Shown in pieces: positions 1 through 10,752 of a stretch of 64,000 bases of DNA (positions are counted from its first letter, which is position 1; the number at the start of each line of letters is the position of its first letter). The notes under the pieces were generated by a model. That model had not been told where the DNA came from, did not search any database, and saw nothing but the letters and a program-made list of their open reading frames with translations. The translations under genes and the position numbers were made by a program. Source of the DNA: Arbacia lixula (lineage: Eukaryota > Echinodermata > Echinoidea > Arbacioida > Arbaciidae); NCBI GenBank assembly GCA_963669155.1, contig OZ022591.1, positions 19,071,422-19,135,421 of the forward strand, given 5' to 3'.

Positions 1-165
1 CTTTCCCTAGTTGTGTTGCAAGCAGAATCTGGCTTTGTTGCAATATTGAACGACCCTGATGATGAGGTTTTCCACAGCCTCCAATTCTCATGTGACTGGC
101 TCCACTACACAGACTGATGTCACCATACATGTAGACATGCTTGGTTCAGCAGTTTCATTTACAGC

Positions 166-608
166 GTGTCCACACACAAACAATTGTATAGCTATACAAC
201 AAAATTCTCTGTATGGACACTGACTAATGATATGTCACATTACGAAACTTCGTAAAAAGAAACATGGGTCTGCGCATCATTTTGAACTAGAATGGTATAA
301 AGAATCACGCTTCGTCACATATAAGCTGTACCGTTTTCCCACCGCGTGTGTGGACATCACTACCGATACATCGCATAACTGGGCGGAGCTTAGTGTGACC
401 GCTCATGCAAAAGACCCAATCATCTCAAACTAGAGTGCGCTCACCGAAGACTGGTAGGACCCTAGCTGTTTGCTATACGATGATTCTGTTTCGGTATATA
501 ATTTTTTTGTGTGTGGACATCCTGTACAATGTATTATTGATTCTTTATGCGATGTACAGATATACCGTTTCAGTGTGACTATACAATTAATTTTTTGTGT
601 GTGGACAC
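166..608. mobile_element. MITE-like element with imperfect terminal inverted repeats
   Basis: The left end reads GTGTCCACACACAAACAATT and continues to TATAG. The right end (579-608) is its imperfect reverse complement, ending TGTGTGTGGACAC. The motif TGTGTGGACA recurs inside at about 346-356 and 511-520, and a variant GTATGGACAC lies at 211-220, so the terminal motif is repeated subterminally. No clear target-site duplication is visible. The 68-codon open frame at 227-433 lies inside and resembles no transposase I know. This is a non-autonomous DNA transposon relic of unknown superfamily. Confidence 0.6.
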
Positions 609-1087
609 AAGGTTAGTGAATCCTGATGGTCTTTATCACATGCGTCCATGATTACGTTTTGCAGGTAACAAGAAGTGTGGCTATAAAGTTCCTTACTATG
701 CTGGGCATATCATGGCCATGCAAAGGAGTTCCTAAGACTTTTAGCTCACAAATCTGAGCTTAGAGCACTGAAGGGGAAAGAATAAAAGCACAGGAGTTTC
801 CCCCACTCCCCACCCCTCATCTTTCTTCGGCTCAGAACGATAATTGTAATCCTTACATGGATTATTCTCTTCTGCAAAACAGACTCATGGTTGTCAAGCT
901 ATTTTACAAACAGATCCGGGACAGACAAGTTTGGTAATATTCTACACAGTTCATTAGTTTCATGAAAAACATACAGGGATCAAATGAAGGTATTACTTTG
1001 ATTTCAAGCAGATTTGAAGCAAATCTGCTAAATGGTTCTCAACATATTGTGTTTGTGGATTTGGGAAAGACAGGCCCAAAAAAGTTT

Positions 1088-1102
1088 GGGGGGGGGGGGG
1101 GG
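1088..1102. repeat. G15 homopolymer
   Basis: Fifteen consecutive G on the plus strand. Confidence 0.95.
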
Positions 1103-1895
1103 CATAAAACATGGATTAATAATAAGTGTTGAAGCAGTAGATTTGTCCAATTACTTTTGTTTCCAGACTTACTCTCATATACTTGTAGTCTACTTGATAG
1201 CAAGCACCATGTCTGGATGAGTAGACTAATCAATGGATGTATCTTTAGCCACACTGATAAGGCTAATTAGGCATCTCTTGAGACAAAGTTTAATGGAACC
1301 CAAATGCCTGATCCATCTCTTCATTAATTAACCATTGTCTGTGGCAGGGGCTTGTCATGGCTGGGTATATCGGCACTTTATGACAGGCAAACATCATCAT
1401 TGTCTATAATTCATTGCCTCAGGGATTCCAGATGTATCATCCGTCTCCAGTCTATGCACAATACTATCCATCTTTCAAGGTGTATGTACGTGTAGAGAGA
1501 AGGCAAGGAGCAAAATGTACAATTATTTGTGAAGGGTGCTTTACAAACTTGATGTCGTCCAAATGGTTCACAATTCAAGTTTCAATTTCATTTTTCCACA
1601 AAAAACAACAAGAACAACAATGCATTAAAGTGGGTACAGCAAATGTAAAAAAAAAAAAAACAACCAACAGTTCGACCAAGCCTCTAGAAGAGCTATAACG
1701 ACAGTGGTTGAACCCTTCATATATATGTCTATGAAGGATTGCTGCACCTAATCCAATAATACACACAAATGGTATTGGGCAGGATTAATGTGGGCACACA
1801 AGTGGGTTTAAGGGGGATTAAGACTATATAAACCCTTCCTTGAACTGAGTAAGTGATCTATGTATGTCTGGTATTTTGCCCATGGGATGATCAGA

Positions 1896-1917
1896 GGGGG
1901 GGGGGGGGGGGGGGGGG
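1896..1917. repeat. G22 homopolymer
   Basis: Twenty-two consecutive G, the longest such tract in the window. It follows the motif GGGATGATCAGA. Confidence 0.95.
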
Positions 1918-2337
1918 AGGAATTAAAGGGGTAGTGGGACCATGTGCGTGAATGGTTAAATCTTTGAGTGCCAAATACACTGCTGGTCTATGAGATGGAT
2001 GTAAAAGATATGTATTGACCTATGCTCCTGTATCTGGAGATACAATTGCTTGGGTGCAGTTTTATCTTTTATTCTCAGATTTTTCCTAAGTATGTTTCCA
2101 ATACCAATTTAGCTCATTTGCCAAAAAAAATGATAATCTCGGAAGATCATACATCAAAATCTTATCTTTAGCTCATTTGAATAAAAATCTGATCTTATTT
2201 CCTACCTTGGCTTTTCGGAATAAGGAATAAAAGATTACATTTCTCCTAACTCCCTGAGATACAATCATTTCATTTTCTATTTTTTGTTTTTGGAATCCCC
2301 CTCCCCCCAGATCTGATAATAGAATATGATACATTGG

Positions 2338-2443
2338 TGGTCCACCTTGTGGCAGGTAGATTCTTGCATGCTGCGTGCTAAGTTACCTCCCAATGTGCAG
2401 AGAGGAGACATGATTTCCAGACTGATGTGCGCCCTCTTGTGGC
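2338..2443 (+). promoter_or_regulatory. pair of CTCF-like motifs
   Basis: GCGCCCTCTTGTGGC at 2429-2443 fits the bilaterian CTCF core (GCGCCCYCTNGTGG) at essentially every informative position. A weaker same-orientation match, GTCCACCTTGTGGCAG, lies about 85 bp upstream at 2340-2355. The motif match is seen directly. Occupancy or insulator function is inference. Confidence 0.4.
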
Positions 2444-2671
2444 ATGATTAGTACAGCTGATGTTGGAGGCATGCATAGGCCTCTAGTCTTCTGCATGAGA
2501 TGTCATTCAGGTATTGTCTCAGCAGAGCCATGTACTTATAGAAATGGGCTCCTGAGGAGGCTAAAGAAGCATTGCAGGAGGCGCAGAACATAATCATAGT
2601 GAGCCTTGAATACAGCTACATGTTGGTCTACCAGTTGCATGGATAGTGTTAACATCTACTTGAGATGATCT

Positions 2672-3254
2672 GGGCCCTGTGGCATAAAACTTACCATTAA
2701 TGGTACATGTAACTTTGCTACCATTGGCAACCTCTATGCAAACCATAAATTTGATTGGCTGTTGAGCGATGTATGGTAGTTACTATTGATGACAGAGTTT
2801 ATAAGATTTTTAGAAGAACACGCTTCCTACAGAAACACCCTTTACATTTTTCAAAGTGTTTGTTTTTGGCAAAAAACAAGGTTTTGAACCAAGAGGTATT
2901 TTGAAACCCTGCTTTCTAGCCAGAAGGCAAATCTTATAAACTCACACTAACAGTCATCTGAATAACACTTCTCTACTGCATACACGTACATATTACCCCC
3001 AATAAAGTTGAGAACAACAATTGCAATCTTCCATCATATCTGCAATCTGCAATCTGCAATCTGCAACTTTGCACTTTTGAACGCGAAATGTAACAGCATC
3101 CCATTGCACAAAACTTACCATTAAAGGTAACTTTATCATCAATGGTAACTACCATGGTAACACCGCTAGACACCCAATCAAATTCAAGGTTTCCATAGAA
3201 GTTACCATTGATAGCAAAGTTACCATTAATGGTAAGTTTTATGCAATAGGGCCC
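2672..3254. mobile_element. two foldback MITE copies, outer ends in inverted orientation
   Basis: The left edge (GGGCCCTGTGGCATAAAAC, then TTACCATTAATGGTA) is matched by the reverse complement of the right edge. The right-hand unit, about 3100-3254, is itself a near-complete palindrome built of TTACCATTAATGGTAA-type blocks. Its loop holds AATCAAATTC. The left unit, about 2672-2810, is the same element in opposite orientation with a decayed 3' arm. About 290 bp of unrelated sequence, including a 7-bp tandem repeat, separates them. No coding capacity. Confidence 0.75.
3039..3066. repeat. (TCTGCAA)4 tandem repeat
   Basis: Four exact 7-bp units. Confidence 0.9.
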
Positions 3255-3774
3255 ATATCACATAACGAATGAGGTGCGTTTAAAGTTGTCCTTTCCAATG
3301 AGAATACGTTATGCAACTCCTCAAACAAAACACCCTTTACAGAATGTCATACAATGTCATCAAGTTTGAACGGAAGTGAATGCTGAGCAAATAGCTCAGG
3401 CTACCTTGGAACACTTCCTCTGCACAACTACCACAAACTGTGTTGCTTTGTACGATAGCATTCAATGAAAGGAAATAACAATCATCTGGTTAGGCCTATA
3501 GTATGTCGAGGGAAGAGAAATAAATCTGAATTACTACATAGATACCAATAGTAATCATTTAATGGAACAACTCCTTCTCTTACAAGTGGCAATTGAAGGG
3601 GAAAGAAAGCAAATCTTACAAAAATGTCAAGTTTTCTGTTGGAAAGTAGACAAATTCCGAATAATCTCTTCATAGAGCATTACATTGGCTGGCCCTCGAG
3701 CAATGTTCATTTGATGAATGATATAATGTTCTATGTGAAAAGTAATATTGAGAGAAGCTGCAGTTAGGGAGTTG
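3255..3774. other. no feature recognised
   Basis: No coding-like frame with splice signals and no repeat I can match elsewhere in the window. Confidence 0.4.
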
Positions 3775-3994
3775 TGTGTGGTATGTTTCTTCTCCAGTCT
3801 CTGGGCTGGAGGAAATGGTAAGTTTTGGAAGACTCGTCAAAAACCTCCTCAAAATCTAGGTATTGCCATAATTCAGTGTAAAGACAGCTTCAAATTCTAA
3901 TATTGAAATTTCTTACAAGGTAATTTCTTTCATTTTCTGTGGTATTTGCACAATTATACTTGTTTGACCTGCAAAAGGGATATCTTGTCTTTAA
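3775..3994. mobile_element. partial TTAA-flanked MITE (AAAGACAGGGT family)
   Basis: The internal block CAAAAACCTCCTCAAAATCT recurs almost exactly near 52800. The right end, CTGCAAAAGGGATATCTTGT followed by CTTTAA, matches the termini at 45235-45251 and 51370-51392. I cannot place the left end. Confidence 0.55.
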
Positions 3995-4281
3995 AAATGT
4001 AGACGGCGAAAAGCCAACATACAAGCTATCAAACAATCAAATAAAGACATCTGAATGTCATCATTTTGTCTAGAGTGCAAAGTGTCCTAAAACAAATCAT
4101 GTGTCACATTTCTGGTGGTTTGAGGCTTCTACAGGAATAATACCCACACAAGTTACATAGAATATCAGAGACAAGATATTTGCATTGGTCAATTGAAGAG
4201 CCTGATTCATATCTGAAGCAATAGGAAGGAAGTCAGAACTACAGCCTACTGGAACAATCCCGCAGGTCTGCTTGATGTCAC

Positions 4282-4410
4282 TATAAAAGGTACGGGCGAC
4301 AGAGACAGCCACTGAAAGGTACGGGCGACAGAGACAGTCACGATTGCAGGTATGACGTCACCATCAGGATCTACTTCTAATCCGTGTGTTACGTGACCTG
4401 TGCAATCATC
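4282..4410 (+). promoter_or_regulatory. TATA-like box, 23-bp direct repeat and CRE-like palindrome
   Basis: TATAAAAGG at 4282-4290 overlaps the first copy of an exact 23-bp direct repeat (4286-4308 and 4315-4337, period 29; core GGTACGGGCGACAGAGACAG). TGACGTCA, the full CRE palindrome, lies at 4353-4360. The repeat is visible directly. A promoter role is inference, and no convincing downstream exon was found. Confidence 0.3.
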
Positions 4411-4856
4411 AGCCCTCATATTCAGGATGAGGTCATAAAAAGGACAATATCACTACATGTTCCTATTTTCTCTGTGTAATATTGCATACACCATGTACTC
4501 TACCAACATGATTACACTTCTTAAACAAATACATTCAAGTTTCGATAAGCATTCATTGGTTACATGGACATCATCAATCATAGCCTTTTCCAGGAATAAC
4601 ATACATAATGATCAATCATTATTACCATTCATTAAAGTCACTGACATTATTACGTTATTTTCATAGACATTTCTGTCATTTATTGGCTACATGTTTATCA
4701 TTCATAATCTTTTTTTAATAATAATGTGTTATAATCATCAATAATCAAATAGCTTCATTAAAGATACTAACGTTGCAATGTCACTTTTATAGACATTTGC
4801 ATACACATGTGTTTTTCCTCCCGCTCTATAAATCCTTCTGTACTATTCATTCTATA
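4411..4856. other. AT-rich sequence, no feature recognised
   Basis: Runs of CAT/ATT-rich sequence with no repeat or gene I can support. Confidence 0.4.
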
Positions 4857-5446
4857 TACAGTTGAGGCCAAAAGTTTATATATACCCATGGAATTTTGTG
4901 AAATTTGTTCGCTTGCCAAACATCGTAAAGGAAAGAGCGTATCAAGCTCTTTCACATGATTGGGATGCTGTTGGGATTATATTTCAGGTGGAATTTTCTT
5001 TAAAGAAAAATCAAGTAATATTCATGCCAAATGTATTCTATTGTTATATTCTCAAACATCATTTCATAGATATATATATAAATGTCAAATTGATGATTTA
5101 TATTACATTTTCTATCATCATATGTCACCACTAAATAAAAAAGTGTAATCTGAAATGTTTGTGTTGAGAATCAACTAGCACAAATATGAAATGCTTTTGT
5201 CAAGTTTTTATTTTTAATTTGTCTTAAATATGCAGATTTGGGGGAAACAATGACACCTAAACATTTTCCAGCTCCTGATAACAAAGCAATGTGATGAAGG
5301 GGCATGACATACTCATTTCTCTTATATCAAATTTGTCATGATAGCACAAATATTGTATAAGATACAGTACATTTTATGATGTTTGGCAAGTGTCAACTTT
5401 TTTTTGAATTTCCTGGGTGTATTGTAAAATTTTGGCCTCAACTGTA
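4857..5446. mobile_element. Tc1/mariner-type non-autonomous element
   Basis: The ends are TACAGTTGAGGCCAAAA and its inverse, TTTTGGCCTCAACTGTA. The imperfect inverted repeats extend about 75 bp inward, to GCTTGCCAAACATC near 4910-4923 and GATGTTTGGCAAG near 5378-5390. TA flanks both ends, as expected for Tc1/mariner insertion. The roughly 440-bp interior has no transposase-like frame. The terminus style resembles Tc1-like elements of aquatic animals. Confidence 0.8.
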
Positions 5447-5502
5447 CATGCTAGCTCAGCAGTGCCTATGTCCATTGATGTATGTAGCATAACTCACTCA
5501 GT

Positions 5503-5659
5503 TCATCTACATTAGCCTGACGGGGACAAAATAGATACATTTGTAGCTTGCTTCTGATACAGAAATTAGCTTGAATTGCATCAGCATCAGCCTGAAGCTG
5601 AAAACATGACGCATGGATTTCTGATTTGCCCTAAACTTTGGGAACTCAGGCTGATGAAG
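5503..5659. mobile_element. diverged GCTAGC-family MITE remnant
   Basis: TTCATCTACATTAGCCTGA at the left and CAGGCTGATGAAG at the right are inverted and resemble the termini of the elements at 20469-20919 and 56589-57138. Confidence 0.4.
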
Positions 5660-6396
5660 TGATCAGGAGAAAAGCATGCTTGTTCTTTACAAATCAATTA
5701 TAGGACAGTGTAATCATGGCTACTCATTAATGCAGCATATATCATCTGCAGGCTTGTTCAATTTTAGCATGCATTAGCATCACAGTAATTAAGTTCATAT
5801 TATTTCAAAAATAATGTATAATTTGTCTAATCTCATGCTAAGCACAAAACCTACTGGCTTATGGACATGATATATTACATGCCATGCAGATCATTATATT
5901 TTCAGTCTTGTCTGTTTATTAGTCTGCTATAATCAGAATTACTATTGTCTCTTGGCCTTCTAAATTCCTCATGAATTATCAGGACATTTTTTGGTGGAAC
6001 ATACATTGTTGCCATGGTTTCTAATTGATGCAGCATATGCATACCAAAAGATGAGGATATCCTAAAAGAAGGGGGTGGTGATCATTTGCACAAGTTGAAA
6101 TCCCATTCCCTTACTGGTCAGCCACAAAATGCATCCTCAACCACGCTGTTGAATAAATATCAGAGCCTGACAAACATTAGTGCCATTGTTTTCAATTCTG
6201 GAAGAATCATTTGACCTACCCACAATACATGTTTACACCATAAGTGCATTGATACATAATATACATATAAATAGTTTTAGTAACAAGGGCATATTTGCAT
6301 GTACTATGAATCAACCCACAGAACCAGGGATTCAATTGGGTTTTCCTATATTGATTAACAGCAAATAAAAAAAAATATTTATTTAAGTTTGTAACA
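5660..6396. other. no feature recognised
   Basis: AT-rich, unique-looking sequence without coding-like frames. Confidence 0.4.
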
Positions 6397-6625
6397 TACA
6401 CTCCAGCTCAAAGGAATTGGCATTGGGAAAGGGAAGAAAGGATAGGAGCCGCAGTTTTAAACCGTGGTATATTTTGTCCAGTTCAGCATGAAACACGATG
6501 CTTCAGCCTAAAAAGCATCATGTTTCATGCTGATCTGGACAAAATATACCGTGGTTTAAAACTGCGGCTCCTTCCCTTTCTTCCCTTTCCCTTTTCCGAT
6601 GCCGATTCCTTTGAGCTGTAGTGTA
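6397..6625. mobile_element. foldback MITE, copy 1 of 4
   Basis: This 229-bp unit is palindromic over almost its whole length. It starts TACACTCCAGCTCAAAGGAA and ends with the inverse, ..GAGCTGTAGTGTA. The inner arms contain GTGGTATATTTTGTCCAG and its complement around a short loop. TA at both ends suggests a TA target site. The same family occurs at 8620, 34390 and 53537. Confidence 0.85.
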
Positions 6626-6977
6626 CTTCATTGATATTCACTGTGTGCATATAGTAATGTCTATAGATCCCAGTGTGCATATACATGTAGTAATCTCTCG
6701 ATCCCAGTGCAATGGGAAATCAAAGAAAAGGGTGAGTTGTAATTTTGTAAAAATCAAAAGTGATATCAACATTTTCATGAACTCAAATTTGACATTGTCC
6801 CACAAAGTATTGCATTGTATGATCAGACCAGTCCTACAACCTGATGTTCAAGTCCAGGCCACATACATCGACATAAATCATCATCATTATGCAGACTGCA
6901 TCACTTCCTGTGCAATGTTGTAACCTCAATATGTATTCCGTCTAAACAAGGACGTAAGTGGGCAACTGCCAGTACTG

Positions 6978-7060
6978 TTGCCCCCACCCCAGTACCCCTT
7001 CCTGCCCCCACCCTTACCCCACCAGCAACCCTTCCTGCCCCCACCCCCACCCCACCCCTC
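6978..7060. repeat. C-rich low-complexity block
   Basis: Imperfect CCCCCACCC and CTTCCTGCC repeats. The Pro-rich open frame at 6978-7322 is a consequence of this and is not supported as a gene. Confidence 0.7.
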
Positions 7061-7253
7061 TCTGCAATATCAATTAGCAAATCGAGCTGACCATTCAGGA
7101 CTGGGCAATATAAGGGCTGTCTTCAAGTTGCAAAATAGCAGTAATTATCTAATGATGGATCAGAAAATAGCATGCTTGTTGCATCAATATCTATATTTAG
7201 GCAGAATTCCAGTGTGTGAGAGAGAATCAGGAGACCTTTCTTTTCTGAAGTGC

Positions 7254-7300
7254 TCATGCAACAAAGAGAATTATTCGCCCCTTTCACAGCCAACATCGGC
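7254..7300. repeat. isolated copy of the 32-bp minisatellite unit
   Basis: One diverged unit (GAATTATTCGCCCCTTTCAC and following) lies about 200 bp upstream of the main array. Confidence 0.65.
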
Positions 7301-7494
7301 AGGATCCAAACATACAACATAGCTGTACGGAATCATTACATGGCAATCAGGGTATCCACAAACAAAAAAATGTACATGGAAAATCAATGAAGAAACATTG
7401 TATAGGTGCGCAGATTACTACTGTGCATGTTGTTGTTTTATGCTGTCTGCCTGTCTTTGGTGAACGCGCTCTAGTTCAAGTCGATTGGGTCTCT

Positions 7495-7993
7495 CACAGG
7501 CACCATAGGATTATTCGCCTCTTTCACAGGCAACATCCAGGATTATTTGCCTCTTTCACAGGCAACATAGAGGATTATTCACCTCTTTCACAGGCAACAT
7601 AGAGGATTATTCACCTCTTTCACAGGCAACATCGAGGATTATTCACCTCTTTCACAGGCAACATAGAGGATTATTCGCCTCTTTCACAGGCAACATAGAG
7701 GATTATTCGCCTCTTTCACAGGCAACATAGAGGATTATTTGCCTCTTTCACAGGCAACATAGAGGATTATTCACCTCTTTCACAGGCAACATCGAGGATT
7801 ATTTGCCTCTTTCACAGGCACCATAGGATTATTCACCTCTTTCACAGGCAACACAGAGAATTATTCGCCTCTTTCACAGGCAACATAGAGGATTATTCAC
7901 CTCTTTCACAGGCAACATAGAGGATTATTCGCCTCTTTCACAGGCAACATAGAGGATTATTCGCCTCTTTCACAGGCAACATAGAGGATTATT
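7495..7993. repeat. 32-bp minisatellite, about 15 copies
   Basis: The unit contains GGATTATTCRCCTCTTTCAC followed by AGGCAACATAGA. Its period is exactly 32 (for example 7572 to 7604). Units vary mainly at CGC/CAC/TGC after TTATT and at ATAG/ATCG. Since 32 is not a multiple of 3, the array does not encode a repeated peptide. Confidence 0.9.
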
Positions 7994-8339
7994 TGCTTGC
8001 TTAGGGCTAAGGCAGACAGAATTTCTATTTTGGAATAATGTTCCTGAACAGACAATTGTATGCTATTTCAACAACTTGGGTTAACTTGAAGACTCAGTGA
8101 TGTCGACCTTGTTGGTCAGGTCTTCTAGGGTGAGTCACGAAGGTCAGGGATTCTGTCAATTAGAGCCTCAATGAGACTTTAATGAGATTCCAAGCAAGTC
8201 TGACTCTGATTTCAGGTTCAATCTCTCCTCCATTCTCAACCCTTCCATCCTATGGTACCTCTCTCCTCCCTTCTCCCTCTTCCCCCTACCGCTCCTACCC
8301 CCTCATGCATCTTCCATAGATCTCCCTGTCTCCCTTTCC

Positions 8340-8394
8340 ATCTCTATTATTCTTGCTCTCTATCATTCTCTCTCTCTTTCTCTTTCTCTCTCTC

Positions 8395-8441
<47 letters not shown>

Positions 8442-8580
8442 CCCCTTTTCTTTCTTTCTTTTCTCTCTCTCTGACTTCCATTTCTTCTCCCCTGCTCTCT
8501 CACCATTCTCTTCATCTCTTTCTCTCCCTGTTGGTTCCTGCTCTCCTTGTCTCTTTCTCTCTTTCGTCATTGTGTTTCAC
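8340..8580. repeat. pyrimidine tract with (TC)n core
   Basis: A pure (TC)n core at about 8400-8438 sits in a wider CT-rich block. Ser/Leu-rich and Arg/Glu-rich open frames across it are artefacts. Confidence 0.9.
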
Positions 8581-8619
8581 ATACTTCTTGACATGAATCA
8601 AGCATATTTCATATTGATA

Positions 8620-8854
8620 TACACTACAGCTCAAAGGAATTGGCATAGGGAAAGGGAAAGGGAAGAATGGGAAGGGGATGCGGTTTTAAACCGCGGTATA
8701 TTTTGTCCAGTTCAGCATGAAACATGTTGCTTATTAGGCTAATGCATCATGTTTCATGCTGAACTGGACAAAATATACTGCAGCTTAAAACTGCGGCTTC
8801 TTCCCTTTTTTCCCATTCCCTTTCCCTATACCAATTCCTTTGAGCTGGAGTGTA
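8620..8854. mobile_element. foldback MITE, copy 2 of 4
   Basis: This 235-bp palindromic element begins TACACTACAGCTCAAAGG and ends with the inverse. The central arms (GTTCAGCATGAAACATG and complement) are close to those of copy 4. Confidence 0.85.
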
Positions 8855-8901
8855 GGTGTGCAATGTTTGACTTTAAACACTCTGCTACAACTTATAGTTC
8901 T

Positions 8902-9013
8902 CAGGCTACATTCATGAAACCCTCAATTTGAAAGCCTAGTTATTTACTCAAATGCATTCAACTACATGTATTTTTTGCTACTAGGCTAGCAAGGTTTTAC
9001 GAACATGGCTCCA
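8902..9013. mobile_element. diverged copy of a GGGGCCAT hairpin MITE
   Basis: CTACATTCATGAAACCC at the left and CTAGGCTAGCAAGGTTTTAC, then GAACATGGCTCC, at the right follow the plan of the cleaner copy at 10093-10204. Confidence 0.45.
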
Positions 9014-9783
9014 GTAGGATATAAAGTGACACATATCCTCTATTACATACCTTATTTTGATAGTCCTGTTATATGACTGGTTGACAGTTATGTCAAAGAT
9101 TGCTTGTTTAAGTAATTCATTTGAATAAATAACAGTCACCGGTACTTTTATTTGCATAATACTTTTTCTTGCAAGATTTTCTTGCTTTTTTTGCAACATG
9201 ACTACAAAGACTAATAAGAAACGAGTGGGCAATACAACTACACAGAATATGCAATGGAACATCAATGCTCAATTTTATTGATTGAAAAAGAATACAAATG
9301 CTTCTCTGGGAAGAAAAGATCATGTTTAATGATCGTGGGCTTAACATAATTATGTTAGTCATTAGTATTCTATAAAGAAAATATATTCTGCTCTGACAAT
9401 CAGAGAAATAGTTCAACCACACGCACAAGGTGATTTCAAAACAGTGATATTATAACCACGGCGCTGCCATGGCTCTTAGAGCAGAGTATATTAGTATCTT
9501 AGTCTGATCACGTCTCCCCCACCCCCACAACCACAAACCCTGTGACAAATTTACGAGCCACAATTATGCCATCGGACTCACAAATATGTCTGTAACTATA
9601 TGCATATGTTTACTCTGCCCAGCATAAATCCCAGAAAATGTTGTTTTTACTTACTGGGTAGAGACATAAATGATTATTTTCACAGAACAATCGGGGACCA
9701 AGTACCACAAATACATGCATGTATGTGGTTTGGTGCTGCAACCTTTGCACTGATACAAGGTGATTTTTCAAAGCAAAATAATG
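9014..9783. other. no feature recognised
   Basis: AT-rich sequence with no supported gene or repeat. Confidence 0.4.
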
Positions 9784-10006
9784 GGCCAAATAATCACTAA
9801 ATATTTAAATTGGCAACACAATGAAAAGGTTGAAATCACATTTTGGCTCCTCAAATTGCCATGATTATTGCTCTAAGTCGAATGATTTTGTTGTGTTGTC
9901 AATTGATAATGGAATTTAAATTCCCTTTTCAAATAAAAATTCATTCTATAAAAACAGTATTGCCAATTAAAAAGCCAAATAGTGATCACTTTTACTTTAA
10001 AAAGGC
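9784..10006. mobile_element. inverted-repeat element, copy 1 of 2 (AAATTGGCAAC family)
   Basis: TAAATTGGCAACAC near the left and GTATTGCCAATTAAAAAGCC near the right are inverted. TGATCACT-like motifs sit near both ends. ATTATTGCTCTAA marks the middle. The element at 40151-40357 has the same order of motifs. Confidence 0.6.
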
Positions 10007-10092
10007 CCTTCGTCCCAAATGAGTAAACACACACCTTCAAAACACCCTCTCAGGGCTAGCACTATTACTTTAAAATGCAGGATTGAACAACT

Positions 10093-10204
10093 GGGGCCAT
10101 ATTCATGAAAGCTTACTAGCCTAGCCAGCTACTAAAATTGCATTTTGCTAAATGCACTTTAGCAACTAACTAGGCTTAGTAAGGTTTCATGACTATGGCC
10201 CCTG
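10093..10204. mobile_element. hairpin MITE, about 112 bp
   Basis: GGGGCCATATTCATGAAAGC pairs with the inverse of the right end (..TTCATGACTATGGCCCC). TTACTAGCCTAG and CTAGGCTTAGTAA continue the stem. Confidence 0.75.
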
Positions 10205-10301
10205 GTCAATTTTGGCACTGTTCTAGCATTCTTTAAAATCCTTTTGTCCATCCTATTGATTCTTCTGTGCATGATACAAAGCTCAATTTTCGCACTGAGA
10301 A

Positions 10302-10332
10302 GGGGGGGGGGGGTTAACCTGCCCCCCCCCCC
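10302..10332. repeat. G12/C11 hairpin tract
   Basis: Twelve G, the spacer TTAACCTG, then eleven C. The arms can pair fully, leaving a tiny loop. Confidence 0.9.
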
Positions 10333-10490
10333 ATGAATCAGATTATATGTAAATTTAATTGTCTTCCTCACCTTTAAATAAGCACAGTGATGCAGTCTAT
10401 AAGTGAAAGCAGACTGCGTTCACACATACATTTTAGCACGTATAAGCCCCTTTCACATGGCATCAATAACATTAATTAGGAGTTTCTTAC

Positions 10491-10752
10491 CTTTGAACAA
10501 GCTCAGTCATACTGCTAGACATGGGTGAGCGCATACTGTATTCACACGTGCACTGGCACCGGCACTTTTGGAGGTCGATGTCCGATGCAACCCGCTTCAG
10601 ACGGTACACCGAATGTGAACGCCCCTTGGCTGATAACATACGGTCACGATCCACCGTGAATCTCCCAGGCTCCATCTTGGCAAATATTTGCTCCGTCAGT
10701 ATTTTCTTCATCGGAGTAATCCGCTCAATGTTTTCTCCACCTTCAGGACTGA
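10491..10752 (-). CDS. weak candidate internal exon
   Basis: Read on the minus strand, an open frame of about 85 codons ends at CAAAG|GTAAGA, a good donor at 10489-10490. An acceptor-like TTGCATCAG precedes it. The predicted peptide has a Cys-rich patch (KCRCQCTCEY) and a basic stretch (GRSHSVYRLKR). I recognise no family. Against this, GTTCACA-type motifs at 10417, 10540 and 10615 suggest that part of the segment may be a diverged MITE, and the plus strand is open here too. The left boundary is chosen at the donor and the right at the nearest acceptor. Confidence 0.3.

Larger units (their letters stand above)
609..2337. other. no gene recognised
   Basis: Mixed unique-looking sequence. The only structures I see are the poly-G tracts listed separately and an A12 run near 1650. 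Open frames here are short and without family features. Confidence 0.5.

Noticed and set aside
1144-1222. Minus-strand exon-like piece ending at GAGA|GTAAGT
   Set aside because: The acceptor is poor and the piece is about 40 nt in AT-rich sequence. I found no corroborating exon nearby.
7495-7993. Possible CRISPR array
   Set aside because: The 32-bp units are directly adjacent with no unique spacers, and the context is eukaryotic, so it is a minisatellite.
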